A DNA stretch of 64,000 bases from Streptomyces sp. NBC_00513 (GTDB taxonomy: Bacteria > Actinomycetota > Actinomycetes > Streptomycetales > Streptomycetaceae). Of the stretch, positions 25,059-35,054 are shown in pieces. Below the pieces are notes generated by a model that saw only the letters and a program-made list of their open reading frames with translations, ran no database searches and was not told where the DNA came from. The translations under genes and the position numbers were made by a program. The stretch covers positions 6,262,001-6,326,000 of the forward strand of contig NZ_CP107845.1 of NCBI RefSeq assembly GCF_041431415.1, in the 5' to 3' direction. Each line of letters opens with the position of its first letter. Within the stretch, counting starts at the first letter, position 1.

Positions 25059-26891
25059 TCACGTCTCGTCCGTCCCCAGCACCACCAGCCCTCCCGGCGC
25101 GGTGAGGCTGCCGGGAGTGAGCGGCGCGAAGGTGTGGGGGAGCGCCAGCCGCGGCCGTTCGGCGTCCTCCGGTACGGCGTCGAAGAGGTACGCGGCCGCC
25201 GCGACCGGGTCGCTGACCAGGTGGGGGCCGTCCGCGCCGGCGCCACCGCCGACCGGGGTACGGAACAGCTTGCGCAGGTGCCGCAGGGTCTCCGGGGTGA
25301 TCCCGGCGGGCGAGACCGGCGGGACCGGGGGGCTCGGAGCGTTCGCCGCCTCCGTGACGTCAACCCGCACGGCGGGCGCGTCCGCCGGGATCGCGCCCGA
25401 CAGGAGGAGGGCCAGGAGCACCGGGACCGCCGTGCGGCGCAGGAGGTCGCCGGCGCGCCGCAGCCGTTGCGCGTGCGGCGCGGGCAGCGACAGCGCGAGG
25501 CAGCCGGCGGCGGCGCCGCTGTCGATCGGCGCGACCGGGCAGCCGGCCCCGGGGGAGCAGGCACGCAGATCGAGGACCGGGACGCCCGGCGCCATCGGGT
25601 CGATGGCGTGGAACAGGACGCGGCCGTCGGTGATGACGGCCGACGGCGTCGGCCGGGCCGGGCGGAGCCGCGCCACGTGGTCCGTGCCGAGTTCGTGGTC
25701 GAACCGGGTGAACGGGCACTCCCCGACGCCGGCCGTGTGCGCGCCGGCGCGGAAGTCCGGCCACCGCCACCCCGTCGGCATGCCGGGCCCGTCCGCCGGC
25801 CGCGGGATCCGGGCCTCCTCGTCCGGGTGCCGGCCGAGGTGGACGGCGGCCCCCGAGCCGTCCCGTGCCAGGGCACGCCGGAGCTGCTCCGCGAGGCCCG
25901 CGAGGCCCGGGGCGGCGAGCCGGTCCAGGGCCGGTCCGCGGCCGTAGACCCCCGCGCCGGGCCGGCAGGCGTACCCCTCCTCGCACAGCATCGACAGCAG
26001 TGGCGCGAGCTCCGCTTCGGCCAGGCCCGATTCACGCCCCAGTTGGCAGGTCCGCACGCCCAGCGGGCGACGTTCCAGTACGCGTACGACGGCCAGCGCG
26101 CGGCGGGCCTGCGCGAGGGCCTCGCCCGCCGCGCCGAGCGATCCGCCGGCACGGGAGGCCCCGGTGAGGGGCGGCCGGCGCGGCGGGCCGACGCCCGGTG
26201 CGGCGGGGGCGGGCGGCGCAGGCGCGGGGCGGAACGCCGCCAGCACGGTCGTCAGCCCCGGCTTGGGCAGCGGCACCGGTCCCAGGTCGGGATCGTCGAG
26301 CTGGTCCACGTAGCGCAGGACGGCCGCCTGCGCGCACAGCCGGACCTCGCGCAGCTCCCGGTGGCCGGCGGGCCGGTACCCGCGGCGGCCCAGCTCCCGG
26401 GCCCAGACGCGGGCGTCGTGGTGCTCGCCGCGCCGGGAGTGGTCGAGGAAAAGGCAGTAGGCGGCCGCCGCGGTCCGGGCCCGCCCGGAGCCGGCCGCGA
26501 ACTGCCACCAGAACCTGGCCCCTTCGCGGAGACCGGACAGGTGCAGGAGGCAGCCGAAGACCACCGCGCCGGCCAGGTCGGTGTGCCCGCCGCGGGCGAA
26601 GGAGGCGAGCCGGGCCTCCGCGTTCGGATCGCACACGGCGCCCAGGCAGGCCGACTTCAGGTCGCGCCGGGCCCGCTCGGCGTCGAGCGGCACGTCCCGG
26701 GCCGGGTCGCTCCAGCCCAGGGGGGAACCGCGCCGTGCGCGGCCGGCGGGCGTCCGGGGGAAGCGCAGCAACCGGGCCTCGGCCGCGCCGAGGTCGTAGT
26801 GCGGGTAGCGGTCGCGGACGCCCGCCCGGGCCAGGAACTCGGCCAGGGAGCGAGGGGTTCCGTCGCGGTCCCGGCTCTCGCGCGGCCTCAT
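25059..26891 (-). CDS. Uncharacterised 610-residue protein in the ECF sigma operon
   Basis: I do not recognise this gene. The N-terminal half (about 90-215) is alpha-helical and may be TPR-like: GAVVFGCLLHLSGLREGARFWWQFAAGSGRARTAAAAYCLFLDHSRRGEHHDA. A middle part (about 290-350) looks like a winged HTH: VVRVLERRPLGVRTCQLGRESGLAEAELAPLLSMLCEEGYACRPGAGVYGRG. The C-terminal part carries VLFHAIDPMAPGVPVLDLRAC and LLRRTAVPVLLALLLSGAIP. Its ATG overlaps the sigma-factor stop by 4 bases, so they are translated together. A regulatory partner of the sigma factor is likely, but it has no zinc anti-sigma motif and no transmembrane helix of the common anti-sigma kind. Confidence 0.75.
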   Translation of the reverse strand: MRPRESRDRDGTPRSLAEFLARAGVRDRYPHYDLGAAEARLLRFPRTPAGRARRGSPLGWSDPARDVPLDAERARRDLKSACLGAVCDPNAEARLASFARGGHTDLAGAVVFGCLLHLSGLREGARFWWQFAAGSGRARTAAAAYCLFLDHSRRGEHHDARVWARELGRRGYRPAGHRELREVRLCAQAAVLRYVDQLDDPDLGPVPLPKPGLTTVLAAFRPAPAPPAPAAPGVGPPRRPPLTGASRAGGSLGAAGEALAQARRALAVVRVLERRPLGVRTCQLGRESGLAEAELAPLLSMLCEEGYACRPGAGVYGRGPALDRLAAPGLAGLAEQLRRALARDGSGAAVHLGRHPDEEARIPRPADGPGMPTGWRWPDFRAGAHTAGVGECPFTRFDHELGTDHVARLRPARPTPSAVITDGRVLFHAIDPMAPGVPVLDLRACSPGAGCPVAPIDSGAAAGCLALSLPAPHAQRLRRAGDLLRRTAVPVLLALLLSGAIPADAPAVRVDVTEAANAPSPPVPPVSPAGITPETLRHLRKLFRTPVGGGAGADGPHLVSDPVAAAAYLFDAVPEDAERPRLALPHTFAPLTPGSLTAPGGLVVLGTDET

Positions 26892-27481
26892 GACTCGACG
26901 GACGCGTCGAGCAGCCGGGCGAGTCGACGGTGCGCCTGGCCGAGCTGCGAGCGGACCGTGGCCTCGTCGACACCCATCACCGAGGCGGCCTCCCCGGGGG
27001 TGCACTGGAGGCCGTACCGCAGCATCACGGTGTCCCGCTGCCGTTCGGCGAGCCGCGAGACGGCCGAGTAGAAGCGGATGGTGTCGGTCAGCACCTCGTA
27101 GTGATCGCAGTGGGCTTCCTTGAGCGCCGCCTCGAAGGCGCTGATGTCCATCGGCCGGGGGCACGGGACGCGCCGGTGCTGTCGATCGACGATCCGTTGT
27201 TTGAGGACGGTCCAGGCGTAGGCGTCCAGGCGGTCCATGTGCAGCATGCGGAGCCAGTCGTTCATGAGCGTGTCGAAGGTGGCGTCCACCGCGTCCTCGG
27301 CGGCGGCGTCGGAGCCCAGCTGGAGGTAGGCGAACCGCATGTAGGCGGGCCGCCGGTTGGTGTGGAAGGCCCAGTACGACAGGCGCGCGGGCGGATCCCA
27401 CTGGGTCATCGGAGTCGGCTGCCGTCGCCGGCTCGGCAGCCCCACGGCACCGCCGGGCTCCTCCGGTCCGCCATCGTTCAC
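26888..27481 (-). CDS. ECF-like RNA polymerase sigma factor
   Basis: 197 residues from a GTG (27481) with GGTGGAG upstream; an ATG 24 codons later is possible. Region 2 (about 40-95): FAYLQLGSDAAAEDAVDATFDTLMNDWLRML and LDAYAWTVLKQRIVDRQHRR. Region 4 (about 140-190): LAERQRDTVMLRYGLQCTPGEAASVMGVDEATVRSQLGQAHRRLARLL. It would redirect RNA polymerase to a small regulon. It is translationally coupled to the 610-residue protein and divergent from a membrane protein whose N-terminus is itself sigma-like. Confidence 0.87.
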   Translation of the reverse strand: MNDGGPEEPGGAVGLPSRRRQPTPMTQWDPPARLSYWAFHTNRRPAYMRFAYLQLGSDAAAEDAVDATFDTLMNDWLRMLHMDRLDAYAWTVLKQRIVDRQHRRVPCPRPMDISAFEAALKEAHCDHYEVLTDTIRFYSAVSRLAERQRDTVMLRYGLQCTPGEAASVMGVDEATVRSQLGQAHRRLARLLDASVES

Positions 27482-27735
27482 CGCTCCACCCCATCCCCTG
27501 AGCCCTCATCCCCTGGGCGCTCGCACCGCCAGCGTGTCAGCGCGGGCGCACTCGGAGGGCGTATAGAAGAAAGCTGGAAGCAATCGGCACAGTGGTGATC
27601 GACTTGCGACCAACTTCGATCGAGCCGCCCCTCAACCGGCGCATACGCATATGCCGTTCGCGTGCCGGCCCCTCCGGCACCGCGCCCACCGCGCACCACG
27701 TGTGACCATCCCAAGATTCACTCGTTTGTCGGAGC
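27482..27735. other. Divergent control region between the sigma operon and the membrane protein gene
   Basis: These 254 bases separate two divergent genes. No gene is supported. I see no clear ECF-type -35 AAC motif in this gap that could be called with confidence. Confidence 0.5.
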
Positions 27736-29709
27736 GTGGGCACATCACAGCGATTCGGTACCACCGCAGTCGAGCAGGCCGAGGCGGTCATCGTCGAGCA
27801 GTACCCCCGACTGGTACGGCTCGCCTACGTGACGCTCCCCGGGACATCGGGGCGGCACACCCGCGTACTGCTGGCACACAAGGCCGTGCAGCGCGCGCTC
27901 CCGCACACCGGGGGAGGAGGCACCGGGGCCGACGGTCCGGGCGGTCCCGACGACCCCGGCGCCCCGCTGGAGGACGTGCGGGTACGCGTGCTCCGCGCCT
28001 CCCTCGCCCGGGCCGGCCGGACCCGCGCCGCCCTGGCCCGGCTCTCCTGGCCACCCGCCCCGCCCTTCGTGTGGGGGCTGCGGCTGTGGCCCCCGGCCGG
28101 CGGGATCGACGAGGCCGCCCGACTACTGGCCGGCGCGTCCGCCCCGGTGCGGGCCGCCTTCGTGCTGCACCGGCTGGACGGCCTGCCCGAGGAGAGCGTC
28201 GTACGACTGCTCCGCGCGGCCGGCGCCGCCGACCCGGCGGACGCCGTCCGGGAGGCGATGGCGGTCCCCGCGCGGGACACCGCCGACCCGGACGGCGGGT
28301 CCCGCGCGGGGGAGGCGCTCCCGGAGGCCCTGCGGAACCCGGAGTTCGACGCCAGCGTGGTCAGCGCCCGCCCCACCGACCTGCTGCGCCGCCGCCGCCG
28401 GGTCCGGGCCGTATGGGCCGCGACGGCCGCGCTCGCCGTCGTCGGCGGGGTCCTGGCCGCCCACACCGCGTCGCGGTCGCCCGACGTCCGGCCGCTCGCC
28501 GGTCCGGTGGCCGCCGGGGCACTGGACCCCGCCCGGCTGGTCAGGGTGCCGGCCGACGCCTGGGCCGACACCGCCCGGGTCGACTTCACCGCCTGGCCCG
28601 CCCGGGGCGGTCGCGCCGCCGACCGGGCCCTGCTCGCCCGGGCCCTGGGCACGTGGGCGGCCCGACCGCGCGAGGTGCCGGTGACGGCCGCGCCGGGGAC
28701 GCCCACGGACCCGCCGGCCCGCCCGCCCCAGTTGCTGTACGCGGGGGACAGCGACGGCCGGGCCGTGGTGCTCCTGCTCGACGCGGACCGGGTCGTCCGC
28801 TACGCCGAGGCCGCCGAAGGGCCGCGAGCCCGAGAGCTCGCGTTCGCCCGTACCGACGAGTCCGGGGTCACCACGGCCGCCGCGCTCAGCCTCGGCCGCA
28901 CCGGCACGGCCGCCCGGTACCTGCTCGCACCGTGGATCGCCAAGGCCGGCACCCGCGACCTGACACGGGCCGGGGACCCGGCGAAACCCCTGGACGTCGC
29001 CGCCGACGGGGTCACCGCGCCCACCGCGGTGCCCCGCGCCGCGGGCGCCTGCGACACCTGGCCCGCACTGGAACTGACCTCCTCCGCCCGCATCGTGGAG
29101 AAGCACGCCTTCGTCCTCGCCGACCTGGGCGCGCTCACCCCCGTGCACCTCACCTACACACCGCTGCCCACCGGACCCGGCGCCGTGCCCGCCCGGCAAC
29201 CGCGCGAGGCCACCGGAACGGCCGCCCGGGCCGCCTGGGCGCCGGTCGCCTGCCGGTTGCGGGAACTCCCCGGCGCCGGGGTGCGCGCCGTCAACATCTG
29301 GGACTTCGCCGACTCGGAACTCCCCGACGGAGGCGGTCGGGCCGTCTGGTCCTGCACCCGGGCCTCCGGCTGGGCCGGCCCCGGGGACGTGCTCGTACAA
29401 CTGCGCCCGCCCTCGGGGCCGCCGCAGGACGTGGCGCGGGCGCGGGCCACCGCCGCCTGCGGGCGCTTCGGACAGCACCTGCTCGCGGGCACCCGCTGGC
29501 GCTCCCCGGCCGGCCGCTGGTACCAGCTCGCCGCCGGCAGCCGGGAGGTCACGGCGATCACCGCGACCGGCGCGGTCCGCGCGGAGAGCAAGGGACGCAG
29601 TCTCGCCGCCCCGGCCGGCGCCCGGGGCGCCGCGGTCACGCTGACCGGAAGGCTGGCGAGCGGCGCCGGGATCACCGCGCTCGACGGCGCGGCCGGCGGC
29701 CGGGACTGA
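27736..29709 (+). CDS. Membrane protein with sigma-factor-like N-terminus and extracytoplasmic domain
   Basis: 657 residues, conserved-looking but unnamed. The N-terminus [21 protein letters not shown] (about 14-34) resembles the start of ECF sigma region 2, and about 35-195 is alpha-helical with [11 protein letters not shown] just before a single transmembrane helix ([18 protein letters not shown], about 222-240). The remaining 410 residues would lie outside. They include [20 protein letters not shown] and two Cys-containing segments ([28 protein letters not shown]). GTG start, GGAG very close upstream. Divergent from the ECF sigma operon and upstream of metG. It could sense something outside and hold the sigma-like part inside; this is inference. 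Confidence 0.75.
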   Translation: MGTSQRFGTTAVEQAEAVIVEQYPRLVRLAYVTLPGTSGRHTRVLLAHKAVQRALPHTGGGGTGADGPGGPDDPGAPLEDVRVRVLRASLARAGRTRAALARLSWPPAPPFVWGLRLWPPAGGIDEAARLLAGASAPVRAAFVLHRLDGLPEESVVRLLRAAGAADPADAVREAMAVPARDTADPDGGSRAGEALPEALRNPEFDASVVSARPTDLLRRRRRVRAVWAATAALAVVGGVLAAHTASRSPDVRPLAGPVAAGALDPARLVRVPADAWADTARVDFTAWPARGGRAADRALLARALGTWAARPREVPVTAAPGTPTDPPARPPQLLYAGDSDGRAVVLLLDADRVVRYAEAAEGPRARELAFARTDESGVTTAAALSLGRTGTAARYLLAPWIAKAGTRDLTRAGDPAKPLDVAADGVTAPTAVPRAAGACDTWPALELTSSARIVEKHAFVLADLGALTPVHLTYTPLPTGPGAVPARQPREATGTAARAAWAPVACRLRELPGAGVRAVNIWDFADSELPDGGGRAVWSCTRASGWAGPGDVLVQLRPPSGPPQDVARARATAACGRFGQHLLAGTRWRSPAGRWYQLAAGSREVTAITATGAVRAESKGRSLAAPAGARGAAVTLTGRLASGAGITALDGAAGGRD

Positions 29710-29992
29710 ACGCCGGGACCGCGGGCCCGGGCCGGACCGGGGGCGGGACCCGTTCGGCGCGGCCGTCCACCCCGCGGCCACCGGTCGGGGCCCCGGCCCC
29801 CCGGCTGTAGCATGGCCCCATCGCGAGGGCCGTGACGCAGAGGTCACTGTCCTCGCTTTTGTGTTCGGTCCACCCGTGAAGAATGCGGGACGGCGCCTCT
29901 GGGCGGTTCGATACGATGAACAGCATCACGATCCGTCACCGCGGGTCGTCACGCGTAAATCCGTACAAATGAAACGAATGGAGCATCCGAGG
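29710..29992. other. Gap upstream of metG
   Basis: 283 bases without a supported gene. TACGAT at 29912-29917 could be the metG -10, giving a leader of about 70 bases; no good -35 is visible. No T-box features are seen. Confidence 0.45.
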
Positions 29993-31708
29993 ATGGCTCG
30001 ACACCTGATCACCAGCGCGCTTCCCTACATCAACGGGATCAAGCACCTGGGCAACATGGTCGGGTCGATGCTTCCGGCGGATGTGTACTCCCGGTACCTC
30101 CGCCAGCGCGGCCACGACGTCCTCTACATCTGCGCCACCGACGAGCACGGCACCCCCGCCGAACTCGCCGCCAAGGCGGCCGGTCTCTCGGTCTCCGAGT
30201 TCTGTGCGCAGGCGCACGACGCCCAGAAGGCGGTCTACGACGGCTTCGAGCTGTCCTTCGACTACTTCGGCCGCAGCTCCTCGCGGCAGAACGCCGAGAT
30301 CACCCAGCACTTCGCGCGGCGGCTCCAGGAGAACGGCTTCATCGAGGAGCGGGCGATCCGGCAGGTGTACTCGCCGGTCGACGGCCGCTTCCTGCCGGAC
30401 CGCTACGTCGAGGGCACCTGCCCCCACTGCGGCTACGACAAGGCCCGCGGCGACCAGTGCGAGAACTGCACCCGCGTCCTGGACCCCACGGACCTGATCG
30501 AGCCCCGCTCCGCGATCTCCGGCTCCACCGAGCTGGAGGTCCGCGAGACCAAGCACCTCTTCCTCCTCCAGTCCAAGCTCCAGGTCGAGGTCGAGGCCTG
30601 GGTGGCGGAGCACGAGGAGGAGTGGCCGCAGCTGGCCTCCTCGATCGCCCGCAAGTGGCTGACCGAGGGCCTGCACGACCGCGCCATCACCCGTGACCTC
30701 GACTGGGGCGTTCCCGTCCCCGCCGACACCTGGCCCGAGCTGGCCGCCGAGGGCAAGGTCTTCTACGTCTGGTTCGACGCGCCGATCGAGTACATCGCCT
30801 CCACCAAGGAGTGGGCGGACGCCGACCCGGCGAACCGCGACTACAAGGCGTGGTGGTACGAGGCCGAGGACGTCCGGTACACCCAGTTCATGGCCAAGGA
30901 CAACGTCCCGTTCCACACGGTGATGTTCCCGGCCACCGAACTCGGCACCCGCGAGCCGTGGAAGAAGGTCGACTACGTCAAGGCCTTCAACTGGCTGACG
31001 TACTACGGCGGCAAGTTCTCCACCTCGCAGAAGCGCGGCGTCTTCACCGACCACGCGCTGGAGATCCTCCCGGCCGACTACTGGCGCTACTTCCTCATCG
31101 CCAACGCCCCCGAGTCGGACGACTCGTCCTTCACGTGGGAGCACTTCACCGCCACGGTCAACAAGGACCTCGCCGACACCCTCGGCAACTTCGTCAACCG
31201 CGTGTTGTCCTTCTCGCGCAAGCGCTTCGGCGACGACGTCCCCGCGGGCAACGCGGCCGGCGAGGCCGAGGCGAAGCTGGGCGGGCAGATCGCCGAGCTG
31301 CTCGCCGAGTACGAGGGCCACATGGAGACCCTCCAGTACCGCAAGGCGGCGGCGGCGCTGCGTGCCCTGTGGTCGGCCGGAAACTCCTACCTGGAGGAGA
31401 AGGCCCCCTGGCTGGAGATCAAGACCGACCCCGAGGGTGCGGCGCTCACCCTGCGGACCGCGATGAACCTCATCCACCTCTACTCGGTGGTCTCCGAGCC
31501 GTTCATCCCGTCCTCGGCGCGCGCCATGCGCTCCGCGTTCACGCTCGCCGAGGACACGGCGACGTGGGTGACCCCGGAGCAGGCCAGGTCGCTGGACGCG
31601 GTTCCGGCCGGCACGCCGTTCACCGTGCCGCCGGTGCTCTTCGCGAAGATCACCGAAGAGGACCTGGATTCGTACCGGGAGCGCTTCGGCGGCTCTCCGG
31701 AGGCCTGA
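29993..31708 (+). CDS. metG: Methionyl-tRNA synthetase
   Basis: 571 residues. It charges tRNA-Met and initiator tRNA with methionine. The class I HIGH-like motif is in [18 protein letters not shown] (8-25), the zinc knuckle is Cys143-x2-Cys146...Cys156-x2-Cys159, and the KMSKS-like motif is [11 protein letters not shown] (about 339-349). The anticodon-binding helical part follows. The ATG at 29993 is chosen by family start ([12 protein letters not shown]) and by GGAG 9 bases upstream; an in-frame ATG at 29978 would add five residues. The C-terminal tRNA-binding EMAP-like domain of some bacteria is absent, as in other Streptomyces. Confidence 0.97.
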   Translation: MARHLITSALPYINGIKHLGNMVGSMLPADVYSRYLRQRGHDVLYICATDEHGTPAELAAKAAGLSVSEFCAQAHDAQKAVYDGFELSFDYFGRSSSRQNAEITQHFARRLQENGFIEERAIRQVYSPVDGRFLPDRYVEGTCPHCGYDKARGDQCENCTRVLDPTDLIEPRSAISGSTELEVRETKHLFLLQSKLQVEVEAWVAEHEEEWPQLASSIARKWLTEGLHDRAITRDLDWGVPVPADTWPELAAEGKVFYVWFDAPIEYIASTKEWADADPANRDYKAWWYEAEDVRYTQFMAKDNVPFHTVMFPATELGTREPWKKVDYVKAFNWLTYYGGKFSTSQKRGVFTDHALEILPADYWRYFLIANAPESDDSSFTWEHFTATVNKDLADTLGNFVNRVLSFSRKRFGDDVPAGNAAGEAEAKLGGQIAELLAEYEGHMETLQYRKAAAALRALWSAGNSYLEEKAPWLEIKTDPEGAALTLRTAMNLIHLYSVVSEPFIPSSARAMRSAFTLAEDTATWVTPEQARSLDAVPAGTPFTVPPVLFAKITEEDLDSYRERFGGSPEA

Positions 31709-31724
31709 GGCCCACCGCTTCACC

Positions 31725-31764
31725 GGGTGAGGGGCGCGACCCGTACGGGTCGCGCCCCTCACCC
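31725..31764. terminator. 40-bp perfect palindrome after metG
   Basis: Bases 31725-31744 (starting GGGTGAGGGGCG) are the exact reverse complement of 31745-31764. As RNA it gives a stem of about 18 bp with a minimal loop, 16 bases after the metG stop. It likely terminates metG; no T-run follows. Confidence 0.85.
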
Positions 31765-31859
31765 GTGTCCGGCGCGGACCGGGAGTAGGGGAAACCCCAC
31801 CCCGAAGTGTCCACTTGGGCGTGCAGACCCCGCCGGGGGAGCACGGCTGCAATGGACCC

Positions 31860-33170
31860 ATGACCCCTTCCCCGACCCCGTCCCCCGGCTCCTGGTGGAC
31901 CGCGCCCCGAATGACCGCACTGTGGCTGCTCGCGGCCGCGTGGGCCCTGTGCTTCCCGCTGTTCTCCACCCTCGCCCCGCATCGGCTCTGGGGCTGGTGC
32001 GCGGCCCTCGGCTACCTCGGAGCGGCCTGCCTCACCGCCCGCCGGCCGGGGGCGGCCGTCGCGGTGGCCCTGACGGGCGCCGTGGCCGTCCCGCTGCTGT
32101 GGCTGGTGCTGACCGGGCAGGGGCAGAGCGAGGTGGCGGTCATCGAGCGGTCCGGGCGCCTCCTCCTGGACTCCGGGCGGATCTACATCGACCGCCCGGC
32201 GCGGGTCGAGGACTACACCCCGTACCTGCCGGGGATGGCGGCCTTCGGCATCCCCGGCGTGCTGCCCGGCCCGCCGGGCGACGCCCGACTGTGGTGTGCG
32301 GCGGCCCTGTTCGCCGCCTTGTGGGCGGGGCGCCGGGTCGTGGGCGCGGAGCCCGGGGGCCTGCTGCCCGTCCTGGTGGCCTCGCCTGTCCTGGCGCTGC
32401 CGCTGGTCGTGAGCGGCGTCGACCTGCCGCTGACCGGGCTGTGCTGCCTGGCCCTGGCGGCTGCCGTGGCCGGCCGGCCCGCGCTCGCCGGAGCGGCCCT
32501 CGCCGGGGCGTGCGCGCTGAAGTGGACGGCGCTGCCCGCGGTGGCGGTGGCGGTCGCCGTCCTCGCGGCCGCTCGGGGCAGGCGGGCCGCGGTGCGCTGC
32601 GCCCTCGTGGCGGTCTCGGGGACGGCCGCGCTGGTGCTGCCGAGCGCGCTGCTCCAGCCGGCGCAGATGTGGGGGCAGGTGTTCGCCTTCCCCACGGGCC
32701 GGGCCGAGGTGCCGACCCCGGCGAGCAGCCCTCTGCCGGGGCATCTGCTGGCGGAACTCGGGCCGTGGGGCTGGTACCTGACGACGGGTCTGCTCGTGGT
32801 GGGCGCTCTCGGCGTGGCCGCGTCCCTGGTGTCGCGTCCGCCCCGGACACTGCGGGCCGCCGCCGACCGCCTCGCGATCGGTCTCACCCTGGCCTTCCTC
32901 TTGGCCCCGGCGGGCCGCTTCGGGTACCTGGCGCTGCCTTTGGTGCTCTCCCTGTGGGCCCGCTCGATGTCCCTCCCGTCCCGCTCCCTCGTCGTCGCGG
33001 GCTCCGGGCGGCCGGCGGGGACCGGTCCGGGCGCGCCGCCCCCGACCCGTACGGGCGGGTCCCCGGGCGGAGGGGCGCCGGGCGCGGTCAGGCCTGTACG
33101 CCCCGCAGGTGGGCCAGTACGGCCAGGACGCGACGGTTCCCCTCCGTCGGGTCCAGGTCCAGCTTCATGA
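31860..33170 (+). CDS. Polytopic membrane protein resembling GT87/DUF2029 glycosyltransferases
   Basis: 436 residues with about ten hydrophobic segments beginning TALWLLAAAWALCFPLFSTL. The outer loop after the second pair (RSGRLLLDSGRIYIDRPARVEDYTPYLPGMAAFGIPG, about 97-133) resembles the conserved loop of polyprenol-phosphate-mannose-dependent transferases. The C-terminal 60 residues are Pro/Gly-rich and unstructured. It may transfer a sugar from a lipid carrier on the outer side of the membrane. The last 83 bases overlap the 3' end of the response-regulator gene on the other strand. Confidence 0.72.
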   Translation: MTPSPTPSPGSWWTAPRMTALWLLAAAWALCFPLFSTLAPHRLWGWCAALGYLGAACLTARRPGAAVAVALTGAVAVPLLWLVLTGQGQSEVAVIERSGRLLLDSGRIYIDRPARVEDYTPYLPGMAAFGIPGVLPGPPGDARLWCAAALFAALWAGRRVVGAEPGGLLPVLVASPVLALPLVVSGVDLPLTGLCCLALAAAVAGRPALAGAALAGACALKWTALPAVAVAVAVLAAARGRRAAVRCALVAVSGTAALVLPSALLQPAQMWGQVFAFPTGRAEVPTPASSPLPGHLLAELGPWGWYLTTGLLVVGALGVAASLVSRPPRTLRAAADRLAIGLTLAFLLAPAGRFGYLALPLVLSLWARSMSLPSRSLVVAGSGRPAGTGPGAPPPTRTGGSPGGGAPGAVRPVRPAGGPVRPGRDGSPPSGPGPAS

Positions 33171-33756
33171 AGATGCTGCTCGCGTGCTTGACGACGGCCG
33201 CCTCGGTCACGAACAGACGGGCCGCCAGGGCCTGGTTGTTGAGCCCTTCCGCCATCAGGGCCAGGACCTCGCGTTCGCGCGGGGTGAGCCGCGACAGCGG
33301 CAGGTCCGCCGTCCGGGCGCTCAGCAGGACGCGCACCACCTCGGGGTCGATGACGGTCTGCCCGCCGGCCACCCGTTCGAGCGCGTCGAGGAACTCGGCC
33401 ACCTCGCCGACCCGGTCCTTGAGCAGGTAGCCCAGGCCGCCGGCGCCCCGCTCGCGCCCGCCGGCGGTGAGGAGCCGGGTCGCGTACGCGGTCGCCACGT
33501 ACTGGGACAGCACCAGAACCGGCAACGAGGCGTCCCGGGCGCGCAGTTCGAGTGCGGCCCGCAGCCCCTCGTCGCGGAAGTCGGGGGGCATCCGCACGTC
33601 CGTGACGACCACGTCGGGTCGCTCCGCCTCCACGGCCCGCACCAGCTGATCGGCGTCGCCGACGGCGGCGATCACGTGATGGCCGCCGCGGGTCAACAAC
33701 TCGGTGAGCCCGGCCCGCAGGAGCACGGAGTCCTCCGCGAGGATCAGCCGGAGCAC
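33088..33756 (-). CDS. NarL/LuxR-family response regulator
   Basis: 222 residues. The receiver domain has LAEDS at 6-10, the phosphoacceptor Asp53 in VVVTDVRMPP, and Lys in YLLKDRVGEV. The C-terminal LuxR HTH is LTPREREVLALMAEGLNNQALAARLFVTEAAVVKHASSIFMKLDL. Its start overlaps the kinase stop by 13 bases, so kinase and regulator are coupled. The target is unknown; the DesK/NarL type often controls adjacent transport or lipid genes. Confidence 0.95.
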   Translation of the reverse strand: MLRLILAEDSVLLRAGLTELLTRGGHHVIAAVGDADQLVRAVEAERPDVVVTDVRMPPDFRDEGLRAALELRARDASLPVLVLSQYVATAYATRLLTAGGRERGAGGLGYLLKDRVGEVAEFLDALERVAGGQTVIDPEVVRVLLSARTADLPLSRLTPREREVLALMAEGLNNQALAARLFVTEAAVVKHASSIFMKLDLDPTEGNRRVLAVLAHLRGVQA

Positions 33757-35054
33757 GGCACCTCCACCCGGAGTTCGGTCGGTCCGCCCACCGGACTGGA
33801 CACCACCAGCCTGCCCTGCAACATCGCCACCCTGTCCGCGAGACCCGCCAGACCCGCTCCCGCGCCGGGGTCGGCCCCGCCGCGGCCGTCGTCGGTGATG
33901 GTGAGAGTGAGTCGGCCCGTCTCGACCCTACCGGCGATGCCGATGTGCGCGGCCCCGCTGTGCTTGGCCGCGTTCGCCAGGGCCTCGGTGACCGTGAAGT
34001 ACGCGGTGATCTCGACGGAGTCGGGCAGCCGGGGCAGGTCCAGGTCCACCGTCACCGCCGCCGGGTGGCGCTGCGCGACCTCGGCGACGGCGGCCGCGAG
34101 ACCGTGATCGGTGAGCACCTGAGGGTGGATTCCCCTGACGAGGTCGCGCAGTTGCTCCAGGGCCAGCCGTGCCTCGCCCCGCCCCCGGGCCACGAGCGCG
34201 GCGGCGTCGACCGCCCCCGGGACCTCGCGCAGCTCCATCTCGGCGAGCCCCAGCGTCATGCTCAGGGCCACCAGCTGCTGCTGTGCCCCGTCGTGCAAGT
34301 CCCTTTCGATGCGCCGCCGTTCGGCCTCGAAGGCATCGACGAGACGGACCCGTGAGCGGGTCAGTTCCCACACCCGGGCGTCCTCCTCGCGCGGGCCGAG
34401 GAGCAGCCGTACGGTCTTCACCTGAGCCCCCGCGAGCAGCGCCCCGGCGTACCCGGTCACGGCCAGTGCGAACAGACCGACGGCGGTGCCGCAGAAGGCC
34501 TCCAGCGGGCCGGACACCGCCCGGCCGGGGATCAGCATGACCTGGTCCGGGGCGACGGCCCACACGAACACCGGGGTCGCGACGAGGACCAGGGAGAACG
34601 CGAGCAGCGTGAGCACCCCGAAGCCGGCCGCCCCGAAGACGGGCCCGAGCAGGACGGCGTACCCGAACTCCCGCCAGGTGGACCGTTCCCGCAGCCGGGT
34701 GCGCAGCCGGGCGGACATCCGGGCCCCGGCGAGCGAGGCGTGCGGGTCGGCGACCGGCGCCGGTTCCACGAACCGCAGCCGCCGCCGCTCCAGCCGCCCG
34801 AGCGGCACGCCCAGCGTCGCGGCCGCGATCAGCAGCGGCAGCCCGACGCCGACGACGGCGAGCAGCAGTCCCAGGCCGACCAGCCCGAGCAGGGCGAGCA
34901 ACACGGCGTAGCCCAGAACGGATCCGGTACCGAGGTATCCCCAACAGCGCCAGGGCCACCAGGAGGTGAGGAACCGGCCCGGCCGCCGCAGCACACTCCA
35001 CACGGCGACGGGCGGTTCGCGGGGTGGCTCCGGGAGGACGGCGGAAGCGGACAT
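33744..35054 (-). CDS. Two-component sensor histidine kinase (HisKA_3, DesK/NarX type)
   Basis: 436 residues. The N-terminal half holds a duplicated membrane sensor module of the Streptomyces type, with hydrophobic pairs at about 43-83, 132-166 and 185-210. The dimerisation helix has AERRRIERDLHDGAQQQLVALS with phospho-acceptor His254, followed by VTEALANAAKHSGA (N-box) and ITDDGRGGADPGAGAGLAGLADRV (G-boxes). It phosphorylates the coupled NarL-type regulator. Confidence 0.95.
   Translation of the reverse strand: MSASAVLPEPPREPPVAVWSVLRRPGRFLTSWWPWRCWGYLGTGSVLGYAVLLALLGLVGLGLLLAVVGVGLPLLIAAATLGVPLGRLERRRLRFVEPAPVADPHASLAGARMSARLRTRLRERSTWREFGYAVLLGPVFGAAGFGVLTLLAFSLVLVATPVFVWAVAPDQVMLIPGRAVSGPLEAFCGTAVGLFALAVTGYAGALLAGAQVKTVRLLLGPREEDARVWELTRSRVRLVDAFEAERRRIERDLHDGAQQQLVALSMTLGLAEMELREVPGAVDAAALVARGRGEARLALEQLRDLVRGIHPQVLTDHGLAAAVAEVAQRHPAAVTVDLDLPRLPDSVEITAYFTVTEALANAAKHSGAAHIGIAGRVETGRLTLTITDDGRGGADPGAGAGLAGLADRVAMLQGRLVVSSPVGGPTELRVEVPCSG

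Noticed and set aside
27651..29810. A 719-residue open frame overlapping the 657-residue membrane protein on the same strand
   Set aside because: Its translation is Arg/Pro/Gly-rich with no domain, and the other frame has the codon bias, helix and Cys pattern of a real protein.
29710..29992. T-box or other riboswitch upstream of metG
   Set aside because: No T-box sequence, specifier loop or antiterminator pair is visible; the leader seems short.
31815..31859. GTG start 15 codons upstream for the GT87-like membrane protein
   Set aside because: The added residues (QTPPGEHGCNGP) have no hydrophobic or family character and the ATG at 31860 fits the membrane start.
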